Shown piece by piece: positions 1 to 5,024 of a stretch of 5,544 nucleotides of DNA. Source of the stretch: Planctomycetota bacterium. GTDB taxonomy: Bacteria; Planctomycetota; Phycisphaerae; UBA1845. A program made the translations under genes and the position numbers. The first letter of the stretch is position 1; every line of letters begins with the position of its first letter. The notes below the pieces were generated by a model. That model was not told where the DNA came from and made no database searches. It saw nothing but the letters and a program-made list of their open reading frames with translations. Location of the stretch: contig JADFIX010000332.1 in the NCBI GenBank assembly GCA_022566435.1, positions 1-5,544 of the forward strand, in the 5' to 3' direction.

Positions 1-253
1 TGGCCTTGTTCTTTTGACCTTTGACGCGATAGCTCGGGATCACTTCACGCTGATATTTGTCAGCCAAGTCATTCATGGTCTTTACTACATCAGTACCGGG
101 ACAGAAATCTGCATATCTGCGATGGGCTTCTGCCAAAGTTCTCCCCAGCCAATGCCATTTATTGTCAACGTCAACAAAGTAGAACGCACCATGCTTTGGG
201 TACATTCGAGCTGGCAAATGCTTGTTTGATTTTCTGGGCCTTCCCATAGACAT
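1..253 (-). CDS. Phage-type tyrosine recombinase/integrase, N-terminal part (runs off left edge)
   Basis: The minus strand reads an open frame of 84 residues from ATG at 253 to the window edge. It begins MSMGRPRKSNKHLPARMYPK, continues with GAFYFVDVDNKWHWLG, and then TLAEAHRRYADF. This basic start followed by an aromatic beta-hairpin is what I recall from the arm-type DNA-binding N-terminus of proteobacterial phage integrases. The stretch MNDLADKYQREVIP (about residues 60-73) fits the start of a core-binding (SAM-like) domain. The catalytic domain with the R-H-R-Y residues would lie to the left and cannot be checked. A GGAG ribosome binding site lies seven bases before the start. G+C is about 47% for bases 1-240, clearly below the tsf cluster, which suggests foreign origin. 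The family call rests on recognition of the N-terminal pattern alone; completeness and activity are unknown. Confidence 0.75.
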   Translation of the reverse strand, partial: MSMGRPRKSNKHLPARMYPKHGAFYFVDVDNKWHWLGRTLAEAHRRYADFCPGTDVVKTMNDLADKYQREVIPSYRVKGQKNKA

Positions 254-257
254 GAAA

Positions 258-392
258 CTACTCCAAATCGTCCAATGCTGCCAAATCTGGCTCAGACAGT
301 CTCTTGGCATAATTACGGTTGTAGCGCCCCTCATAGTAAGCTCGGCCAACTACAGGACGACCGTCACACCGAACGTCAAATGGATAGCCCGG
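258..392 (-). pseudogene. C-terminal end of an unrecognised protein directly upstream of the integrase
   Basis: A minus-strand frame ends in TAG at 260-258, only four bases before the integrase start. Its last 44 residues begin PGYPFDVRCDGRPVVG, continue with RAYYEGRYNRNYAKRLSE, and end DLAALDDLE. This is a plausible charged C-terminus, and the region shares the lower G+C of the integrase (58/120 over 241-360). The frame stays open to 836, but everything beyond about 392 is antisense to tsf and is probably accidental. The real gene therefore appears cut at about 360-395, where G+C rises sharply (38/60 over 361-420). An alternative is a short complete protein starting from an ATG inside the tsf start region at about 456, with no clear ribosome binding site. 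I do not recognise the family; tight spacing to the integrase suggests a mobile-element gene. Confidence 0.35.
264..267 (-). promoter_or_regulatory. Ribosome binding site for the integrase
   Basis: On the minus strand GGAG is followed by TAGTTTC and then ATG at 253. The seven-base spacing is near ideal and favours this ATG over the second one two codons later (247). The site lies inside the last codons of the upstream reading frame, which suggests the two frames were co-transcribed. Confidence 0.5.
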
Positions 393-429
393 CGCATGCG
401 TCGGGCGGAATCGTGGAAGGTACTGAAGT

Positions 430-1263
430 ATGGCGACAATCACCGCCCTCATGGTCAAAGACCTGCGAGGAAAGACCGACTTACCCATGATGGAGTGCAA
501 GCAGGCGCTCACCGAATGTAACGGCGATATCGAATCGGCCATCGAATGGCTGCGTAAAAAGCACAAGGGAAAGCTCACCGAGCGCACGGATCGCGCAACC
601 GGCGAGGGTCGAATCGGCGTGTTTATCAACGAGGCGCGGACCACGGGTGCAATCGTTGAATTGCAATGTGAGACGGCACCGGTCGCCAAAAACGAGCTCT
701 TCATCGGCCTGGCTAATGCGTTCGCCAAAAAGACCGCCGAAGGCGTAGAAGCGGCGCCGGACCCTGAATCCATTCGCAGCATTCCCGAACTCGACACGCA
801 GTTCACCGAGGTATTCGGCAAGCTTCGAGAAAACATGAATCTGACCAGATGTCGGCGAATCGAGGGTACGCATCTCGCCTTCTATATCCACCACGACGGC
901 AAGAGCGGCATTCTCGCGGCACTCGACGCCGAGCCTAAGTCCGACAAGAACGTGGCCGCCGACCTTTGCATGCACGCCATCTTCACGCAACCCATGGCGA
1001 TCGATCGATCCGGCGTTCCTGCGGAGGAAGTGGAAAAAGTCCGCACTCGGGCAATCGAGATGGCCAAGTCTGCAAACAAGCCCGAGCAAATTGTCGAGAA
1101 GATCGCCGAAGGTAAGGTCAACGCCTTCTACGCCGAGAAGGTGCTCATGGAACAGCTTCACGTGAAGACCGACGACTACGGCAAGACGAAGGTGGGCGAC
1201 GTGCTGAAACAAGCCGGCGTCAACGCCGTGACCGATTTAGAAATCATGAAAGTCGGAGGCTAG
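430..1263 (+). CDS. tsf: Elongation factor Ts
   Basis: EF-Ts is the cytoplasmic guanine nucleotide exchange factor that regenerates EF-Tu-GTP from EF-Tu-GDP. The protein is 277 residues, close to the E. coli length of 283. Residues 1-45 form the UBA-like N-terminal module, with TDLPMMECKQAL (16-27) matching the family signature TGAGMMDCKKAL. The core follows, with C80 in the first conserved strand and RRIEG (142-146) and CMHA (180-183) matching conserved core positions. KPEQIVEKIAEGKVNAFY (217-234) matches the family signature KPxxIxEKxxEGR. The usual TDFV, whose Asp and Phe insert near the EF-Tu magnesium site, is TAPV here (82-85); I recall similar changes in planctomycete EF-Ts. The ATG at 430 has GGAAGG at 415-420, nine bases upstream. 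rpsB, the normal upstream neighbour, is absent; pyrH follows after 43 bases. Confidence 0.95.
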   Translation: MATITALMVKDLRGKTDLPMMECKQALTECNGDIESAIEWLRKKHKGKLTERTDRATGEGRIGVFINEARTTGAIVELQCETAPVAKNELFIGLANAFAKKTAEGVEAAPDPESIRSIPELDTQFTEVFGKLRENMNLTRCRRIEGTHLAFYIHHDGKSGILAALDAEPKSDKNVAADLCMHAIFTQPMAIDRSGVPAEEVEKVRTRAIEMAKSANKPEQIVEKIAEGKVNAFYAEKVLMEQLHVKTDDYGKTKVGDVLKQAGVNAVTDLEIMKVGG

Positions 1264-1295
1264 CCGCCGCACGTTTTCTTTGCCCTTCTTGCCCC

Positions 1296-1299
1296 GGAG
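1296..1299 (+). promoter_or_regulatory. Ribosome binding site that fixes the pyrH start
   Basis: GGAG lies seven bases before ATG 1307. The frame can be extended to a TTG at 1280, but that would add nine non-conserved residues and place the strong GGAG inside the coding region. The ATG at 1307 also aligns with the usual start of the family, just before YKRVLLKISGEAL. Confidence 0.7.
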
Positions 1300-1306
1300 T
1301 TTCGGC

Positions 1307-2035
1307 ATGACCGCGCCGAAGTACAAGCGTGTGCTCCTCAAGATCAGCGGTGAAGCCCTATGCAAACCCGGCACCGGCGGCATTGACGGCGGACGCTTGC
1401 GCCGCCTCGCCGACGAGGTCAAGCTGGTCGTCGAGCTTGGCGTTCAAGTGTGCGTCGTCGTCGGTGGCGGCAATATCGTTCGCGGCACCGCCATTGCCAA
1501 GGACTCGCCGATCGAGGAATCCACCGGCCACTACATGGGCATGATCGGCACGGTCATCAACGCATTGGCCGTGCAAGATACACTGGAATCGATCGGCGTC
1601 CCGACACGCGTGCAGAGTGCCATCGCCGTCGATCGTGTGTGTGAAAAGTTCATCCGCCGCCGAGCCCTTCGTCACTTGGAAAAGGGACGGGTCGTCATCT
1701 TCGCGGCCGGCACGGGCAATCCCTTCGTCACCACCGATACCGGCGCGGCCCTTCGGTGTGCCGAAATCGGTGCGGACGTCCTACTCAAAGCCACGAAAGT
1801 GAACGGCGTCTACACGGCGGACCCGGTCACAGATCCTAACGCGAAGCGAATCGAGCGTCTTTCATTCAACGAAGTCATCGACAAGCGTCTGAAAGTCATG
1901 GACTTATCCGCGGTGGACCTGTGCCAGCGGAACCGCGTGCCGATCATCGTCTTGGACGTCAATCAGCCGGGGAATATGCGCGACGTTGTACAGGGCAAGA
2001 ATGTCGGCACTTTGATCGACGGAAGCGAGAGCTGA
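1307..2035 (+). CDS. pyrH: Uridylate (UMP) kinase
   Basis: Bacterial UMP kinase, of the amino acid kinase fold, converts UMP and ATP to UDP and ADP in pyrimidine nucleotide synthesis; the known enzyme is a cytoplasmic hexamer. The product is 242 residues (E. coli: 241). Visible motifs in order: KISGEAL (12-18) with the nucleotide-binding lysine, VGGGNIVRG (52-60) glycine loop with Arg59, YMGM (76-79), AAGTGNPFVTTDTGAALR (133-150) for UMP and phosphate contacts, and KATKVNGVYTADP (161-173) near the ATP site. The segment that reads GDHMGM in E. coli is GHYMGM here, so a conserved acidic residue contacting UMP is replaced by His75. It sits 43 bases after tsf, with no terminator between, so the two are probably co-transcribed. 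The order tsf-pyrH-frr is widespread in bacteria. Confidence 0.95.
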   Translation: MTAPKYKRVLLKISGEALCKPGTGGIDGGRLRRLADEVKLVVELGVQVCVVVGGGNIVRGTAIAKDSPIEESTGHYMGMIGTVINALAVQDTLESIGVPTRVQSAIAVDRVCEKFIRRRALRHLEKGRVVIFAAGTGNPFVTTDTGAALRCAEIGADVLLKATKVNGVYTADPVTDPNAKRIERLSFNEVIDKRLKVMDLSAVDLCQRNRVPIIVLDVNQPGNMRDVVQGKNVGTLIDGSES

Positions 2036-2134
2036 CCTCGGTCGCCTTCGGGCATCCTTTGCCGTAGCGAATCGCCGGTCGGATTGCACCTTTGTCCAAA
2101 ATCCGACACAACCCTTTTAGGACGGCGCGGGGCG

Positions 2135-2143
2135 TGTTACAAT
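2135..2143 (+). promoter_or_regulatory. Likely extended -10 promoter for frr
   Basis: TGTTACAAT is a TGn extended -10 followed by TACAAT, which matches TATAAT at five of six positions. It lies 38 bases before the frr start, in the unusually long 146-base gap after pyrH. The -35 region at 2115-2120 (TTTTAG) is a poor match, which is tolerated with an extended -10. No hairpin terminator is visible after pyrH, so read-through from upstream is also possible. Confidence 0.4.
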
Positions 2144-2168
2144 ACCGTTCGGGATCGCGTCACGAGTT

Positions 2169-2172
2169 GGAG
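2169..2172 (+). promoter_or_regulatory. Ribosome binding site that fixes the frr start
   Basis: GGAG lies nine bases before ATG 2182. The frame extends to a TTG at 2092, but that extension would run through the putative promoter and add 30 residues without family support. A start at the in-frame ATG 2221 would remove the first helix residues that RRF normally has, so 2182 is preferred. Confidence 0.6.
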
Positions 2173-2181
2173 ACCGAAACT

Positions 2182-2748
2182 ATGTCGACGTCCGCCATCA
2201 GCACGACCTGCACAGCCTCGATGGACAAAGCTATCGAATTCCTCAAGCAGGAGTTTCGTGGCATTCGCACCGGCCGGGCGCATGCCGGACTTGTCGAGCA
2301 CCTCAAGATCGACGTCTCGTCCTACGGCAGTACGATGGAACTTCGGGAACTGGCGACCATCAGCGTGCCTGAGCCGTCGACGTTGCTGGTCAAACCGTTT
2401 GACCCCACCACGCTCAAGGATATCGAGAAGGGAATCCAGACATCGGACCTCGGTATTACTCCGATGAGCGACGGCAAGGCCATTCGCCTTCCCGTCCCGG
2501 CGCTTTCCGGCGAGCGTCGCCAGCAGCTCGTCCAGCAAATCAAGAAGATGGCTGAAGCCCAGAAGATCGCGATCCGCAACGCCCGTCGCGACGCCAACAA
2601 GGCCGCCGACGCTGCGGAAAAAGCCAAGTCAATGAGTGAAGACCAAGCCGCTGACGTCAAAGACGCCGTTCAAAAACTGACGAAAAAGCACGAAGGCACG
2701 ATTGATTCCATGCTCACCGCGAAGACGAAGGAGCTGGAAGAGGTTTAG
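2182..2748 (+). CDS. frr: Ribosome recycling factor
   Basis: RRF works with EF-G to split the post-termination ribosome so that subunits can be reused. The product is 188 residues (E. coli: 185). Domain I helix 1 contains MDKAIEFLKQEFRGIRTGRA (14-33), with the invariant IRTGRA at 28-33. Domain II, the small beta domain, follows, with SYGSTMEL (47-54) in place of YYGTPTPL and the SDLGITP turn (88-94). PALSGERRQQL (106-116) starts the second long helix, which carries the conserved RNARRDAN (132-139) and then MSED (151-154). All expected elements are present and in order, so the protein is probably functional. It ends with two consecutive TAG codons (2746-2751). The next gene converges on it with a 45-base gap and no obvious terminator hairpin. 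Confidence 0.95.
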   Translation: MSTSAISTTCTASMDKAIEFLKQEFRGIRTGRAHAGLVEHLKIDVSSYGSTMELRELATISVPEPSTLLVKPFDPTTLKDIEKGIQTSDLGITPMSDGKAIRLPVPALSGERRQQLVQQIKKMAEAQKIAIRNARRDANKAADAAEKAKSMSEDQAADVKDAVQKLTKKHEGTIDSMLTAKTKELEEV

Positions 2749-2793
2749 TAGCCTGCGACGAGCCGATTCCTGACAGTTTCCCCAACGCTGCAA

Positions 2794-4044
2794 TCACTGC
2801 ACCAGGATGGGCGGTTTCACGACGAGCCCCGCAAGCAGCGGTGACGATTCGTCCACGTGAAACTCGAAGTCGCCTGTAATCTTTACCGTCCGCCCGATGA
2901 CGGCCCCGAAGTATTCCGCCGTGCCGGAAAGTTCAACTTCGGCGTTCGGGGCCAAGATCGAGCCGTAGAAACTCACGCCGCCAGACATCTTCACAACTTC
3001 GCCGGCGGATATGATCATTAGGTCTTTCGGATCCCGCGTCGTGTTGACCGTCCCCTGACCCGTGAAGTCGAAGTCGCCCGCCAGGTAGATCACCGTCGGG
3101 CCCGTGATTACCAGCGACGCACCGGAAGTAAAGGTCATTGAATCGAAGTAGAAAACGGCGGGATTGTCGTCTCTCCCTGCCGGCAACGTCAGACTATCGT
3201 CGGAACCGATGCGTAGGTGCAAGCCGCCGGCGAACGGATCCAACCCCAGCGCGGTATTCCCAATGCGATTGTTGTCGTTCAGCACCTCCGGGTTGTCGAC
3301 ACTAACATCCGGCAAATCGGACGGCAAAATCATGTTGGCTTCCACGCCGGTGATTTCCACTCTACCACCGTTGACCGTGAGTTCCGAATCAATGCCGGCC
3401 ATCGCATCGCCGTCGATCAAGGCCGACCCCGACACGGTGATGTCGCCGCCGCTGCACAGGTCGCCGTTGTCGCCAGCGGTCGCCGGCGTGTAGTTGCCAT
3501 CGTTGGAGACGTAACTGTCGGTAACGACACTACCGGGAATCGTCACCTCTTCCAGGCCCCAGATGCCGCCACAGGGAAACTGGACCGCCGCCACCGCCGG
3601 ACGTGAGACGTCCATCGTGTGTATCCCCATCAGACGCGCGAAGAAGAGGGGCACGCGGTGCCGTGCCGCCGTCACGCGCACGGCGTTGGACTGCTCAATT
3701 TCATCGTCACCCATGGGGATGAACACCTGATCGAAGGAATTCCATCGCCCCACTTCAACGATCTGATCGTCGAGCGATCGAAAGCCTCGGCTGTGTTGAT
3801 TTTTGGCCACGGTCACGATCGCACGATCGTAATATTCCTCCCCCAAGTAATCCTGCAGAGCCGTCGCCCCCGCCAATGCACCGGCGTCCGCGGTGTGTTG
3901 AGTGTGCTGTGTCACATCGAACATGAAGCTGACGTCCACACTCAGTGCGGCGAAACCGAGTAGTATGGGAATCAACACAACCGTAAAAACGGCAGTTAAA
4001 GCCCGGCGTCTTGTCGATCGTTTGCGTCTCTCTCCACGGATCAT
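2794..4044 (-). CDS. TadG-like pilus-assembly/surface protein with beta-rich C-terminal domain
   Basis: The 416-residue product has a basic N-terminus (1-14), one hydrophobic segment at about 16-38 (ALTAVFTVVLIPILLGFAAL), then VDVSFMFDVTQHTQHTADA and GALAGATAL. That is the pattern of the Flp-pilus TadE/TadG-like N-terminal domain (LxxAADAAALAGA). Residues 160-400 are rich in Gly, Ser, Thr and Asp with repeating short strands. The end, SILAPNAEVELSGTAEYFGA (362-381) followed by VIGRTVKITGDFEFHVDES, matches what I recall of a C-terminal domain (DUF7305) attached to Tad or PilX-like N-termini, probably a beta-helix or related fold. Expected location: anchored by the N-terminal helix, body outside the cytoplasmic membrane. 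The start has a strong AGAAGGGGG at 4060-4052. No other tad gene is in the window. It was probably acquired or kept as a stand-alone surface protein; partner unknown. Confidence 0.75.
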   Translation of the reverse strand: MIRGERRKRSTRRRALTAVFTVVLIPILLGFAALSVDVSFMFDVTQHTQHTADAGALAGATALQDYLGEEYYDRAIVTVAKNQHSRGFRSLDDQIVEVGRWNSFDQVFIPMGDDEIEQSNAVRVTAARHRVPLFFARLMGIHTMDVSRPAVAAVQFPCGGIWGLEEVTIPGSVVTDSYVSNDGNYTPATAGDNGDLCSGGDITVSGSALIDGDAMAGIDSELTVNGGRVEITGVEANMILPSDLPDVSVDNPEVLNDNNRIGNTALGLDPFAGGLHLRIGSDDSLTLPAGRDDNPAVFYFDSMTFTSGASLVITGPTVIYLAGDFDFTGQGTVNTTRDPKDLMIISAGEVVKMSGGVSFYGSILAPNAEVELSGTAEYFGAVIGRTVKITGDFEFHVDESSPLLAGLVVKPPILVQ

Positions 4045-4051
4045 CGGATTT

Positions 4052-4060
4052 CCCCCTTCT
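4052..4060 (-). promoter_or_regulatory. Ribosome binding site of the TadG-like gene
   Basis: On the minus strand AGAAGGGGG is followed by AAATCCG and ATG at 4044. This is the strongest purine-rich ribosome binding site in the window and fixes the start immediately before the basic, membrane-anchoring N-terminus. Confidence 0.6.
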
Positions 4061-4226
4061 TGTTATTCGGCCCTCGCCTTCCCGAAAAGCCAAGGCCGCC
4101 CGTCTATTGTCCCCGACGCCTGACGATCCGGCGTTATCCCCCATCCACCGTGCCCCAATCTCACTTCGCGATGACGGCGGATTACGATATCACCAAACTG
4201 TAGGCACTCGATTGGGCCAAGGAAAA

Positions 4227-4243
4227 GAAAAATTCTGTTTTTC
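4227..4243. repeat. AT-rich inverted repeat
   Basis: GAAAAA (4227-4232), a five-base loop TTCTG, then TTTTTC (4238-4243) form a perfect six-base inverted repeat, about 190 bases upstream of the TadG-like start. It has no GC-rich stem, so it is not a standard terminator. A perfect TTGACA follows at 4246-4251 on the plus strand, without a matching -10. Confidence 0.5.
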
Positions 4244-4303
4244 TCTTGACAGCCCGCCTGCGAATCGTCTCCGCACGTTTTTCTGGGACCTGGCAAAAAA
4301 GCC

Positions 4304-4309
4304 TATAAT
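4304..4309 (+). promoter_or_regulatory. Isolated TATAAT box
   Basis: A perfect -10 hexamer sits on the plus strand, pointing toward the repeat region. The expected -35 window (4281-4286, TTCTGG) is a poor match. The nearest plus-strand coding sequence is over 700 bases away, so it may drive an untranslated RNA or be accidental. Read on the minus strand, the overlapping TATTAT could instead serve the TadG-like gene with a long leader. Confidence 0.2.
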
Positions 4310-4516
4310 AGCAGACGAAATCAACACGCAAGGCGGCTCGAATTCGCTCGCACTCGACATTTTGTCAAACACTTCGATCGGCGGGTTCGAGTTTGAAGGG
4401 AATACGCCGAGCCCGGGCCTCATCTCTCATTGTTCTTTACAAGTCACTTGGGATCGATCTTTGCCGCACGTACAATCTAAGCCTCATGTATGTTTGCGGT
4501 TCGCTCCTGTTGACCA

Positions 4517-4619
4517 TGTGCGATCGTTGTTCGCCCCAAGGGGGCAGCGACATAGCAGCCCGGGGCAACGCCCTGGGGACCGGAACACAAAAACATTGGG
4601 GCTCTGAAAGGACGCAACA
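4517..4619 (+). repeat. Dispersed repeat unit A (inverted partner of unit B)
   Basis: The first 20 bases (4517-4536) are identical to the start of unit B read on the minus strand (4947-4928). The last 19 bases (4601-4619) match the end of unit B at 16 positions. The middle is conserved in pattern but variable in length. It contains a short GCCCC/GGGGC hairpin (4533-4545) and a stem of CCCGGGGC (4559-4566) with GCCCTGGG (4570-4577), which pairs with one G-T wobble. In one frame it reads SLFAPRGQRHSSPGQRP, close to the unit B reading. I recall similar translated fragments from planctomycete hypothetical proteins, so this is probably a genome-wide intergenic repeat family. Confidence 0.7.
4559..4577. 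repeat. Hairpin inside repeat unit A
   Basis: CCCGGGGC (4559-4566), loop AAC, GCCCTGGG (4570-4577): seven Watson-Crick pairs plus one wobble. The same position in unit B carries an uninterrupted eight-base stem with a longer loop, so the paired structure is kept while the sequence differs. Confidence 0.5.
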
Positions 4620-4737
4620 GCCAGGCATTCGACATGCCACCGTCATAGTTGATGAATCTCCTTCACCTCATGGGCAGCACGAAGAACAGAGATGCCTCTC
4701 TTGCCCCTGTGATTCGTTTCAAGTTCCATACATATCA

Positions 4738-4767
4738 AGGCGGCATCCTGCAGGACTGGAACCGCCT
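4738..4767. repeat. Nested palindrome (possible cruciform)
   Basis: Outer arms AGGCGG (4738-4743) and CCGCCT (4762-4767) are perfect reverse complements. They flank a perfect 10-base palindrome TCCTGCAGGA (4746-4755). The element lies near the middle of the spacer between the two inverted repeat units. It could be a protein-binding site, a cruciform or part of a larger mobile repeat; no function can be read from it. Confidence 0.55.
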
Positions 4768-4779
4768 GGCGATCGCACG

Positions 4780-4794
4780 GGCGGGTAAGCCGCC
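4780..4794. repeat. Small hairpin GGCGG/CCGCC
   Basis: GGCGG (4780-4784), loop GTAAG, CCGCC (4790-4794). It follows the nested palindrome by 12 bases and uses the same GGCGG/CCGCC arms, so the two may be parts of one structured element. There is no T-tract after it, so it is not a terminator. Confidence 0.45.
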
Positions 4795-4834
4795 AGTGGC
4801 ACGCAGTTTGATGAACGGTACGTTTGGGATTGAT

Positions 4835-4947
4835 TGTTGCGCCCCTTCAGGGCTTTTTGGTCTTGCGCGTCGCAGACCCAGGGCGATGCCGGGCGATGCC
4901 CTGGGCTAACATGTCGCTGCCCCTTTTGGGCGAACAACGATCGCACA
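4835..4947 (-). repeat. Dispersed repeat unit B (inverted copy of unit A)
   Basis: Read on the minus strand, 4947-4928 equals the first 20 bases of unit A, and 4853-4835 matches its last 19 bases at 16 positions. The unit is 113 bases long against 103 for unit A. Its minus-strand frame reads SLFAQKGQRHVSPGHRP and later KALKGRN. Over the first 19 residues 15 agree with unit A. The right end lies only a few tens of bases before the readable HD-like fragment, so the repeat is close to the break of that gene. Confidence 0.7.
4877..4905. repeat. Hairpin with perfect 10-base tandem duplication in unit B
   Basis: CCCAGGGC (4877-4884) and GCCCTGGG (4898-4905) form a perfect eight-base stem. GGGCGATGCC occurs twice in direct tandem, at 4881-4890 and 4891-4900. 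The duplication explains the longer loop compared with unit A, whose loop is only AAC, and looks like replication slippage within a hairpin. Confidence 0.6.
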
Positions 4948-5024
4948 CTTCCAGCAGGGGCGAAACGTGATCACACGCCCGCGCAAAGAAGAATCTCCGC
5001 GACGCACACGCTCTCGAAGACGCC

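Larger units (their letters stand above)
4045..4970. other. Long gene-free intergenic region with repeats and hairpins
   Basis: About 926 bases separate the start of the TadG-like gene from the first readable part of the HD/GHKL region. Open frames exist on both strands, but none has a ribosome binding site, family resemblance or consistent protein character. The TadG-like promoter should lie in the left part, though I see no convincing -35/-10 pair. Contents in order are an AT-rich inverted repeat (4227-4243), a TTGACA hexamer (4246-4251), a TATAAT hexamer (4304-4309), repeat unit A (4517-4619), a nested palindrome (4738-4767), a GGCGG/CCGCC hairpin (4780-4794) and inverted repeat unit B (4835-4947). 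Confidence 0.7.

Noticed and set aside
306..313. TGGCATAAT as an extended -10 for tsf
   Set aside because: No -35, over 110 bases from the gene, and inside the coding tail of the minus-strand frame in the foreign block.
1000..1013. GATCGATCGATC run inside tsf
   Set aside because: It is in-frame coding sequence (AIDRS) and too short to suggest a regulatory or repeat function.
481..1212. Long minus-strand open frame (243 codons) opposite tsf
   Set aside because: It is fully antisense to a well-conserved EF-Ts gene, has no family resemblance, and is explained by codon bias of the plus-strand gene.
1280..1306. Upstream TTG start for pyrH
   Set aside because: It would put the strong GGAG inside the gene and add residues not seen in the family; ATG 1307 fits better.
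2092..2181. Upstream TTG start for frr
   Set aside because: The extension covers the likely promoter and adds 30 residues beyond the normal RRF start.
3217..3606. Plus-strand open frames opposite the TadG-like gene
   Set aside because: No ribosome binding site or recognisable protein; shadow of the minus-strand coding sequence.
4384..4392. GGTTCGAGT, resembling a tRNA T-loop
   Set aside because: The flanking bases do not form the five-base T stem, and no anticodon or acceptor arms are found around it.
4011..4607. Plus-strand open frame of 198 codons
   Set aside because: It starts antisense to the TadG-like N-terminus and runs through intergenic and repeat sequence; composition and content are not protein-like.
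4841..4858. GCCC-CTTCA-GGGC followed by TTTTT, resembling an intrinsic terminator
   Set aside because: The stem is only four bases, it lies inside repeat unit B with no plus-strand gene before it, and the T-tract pattern is not kept in unit A.
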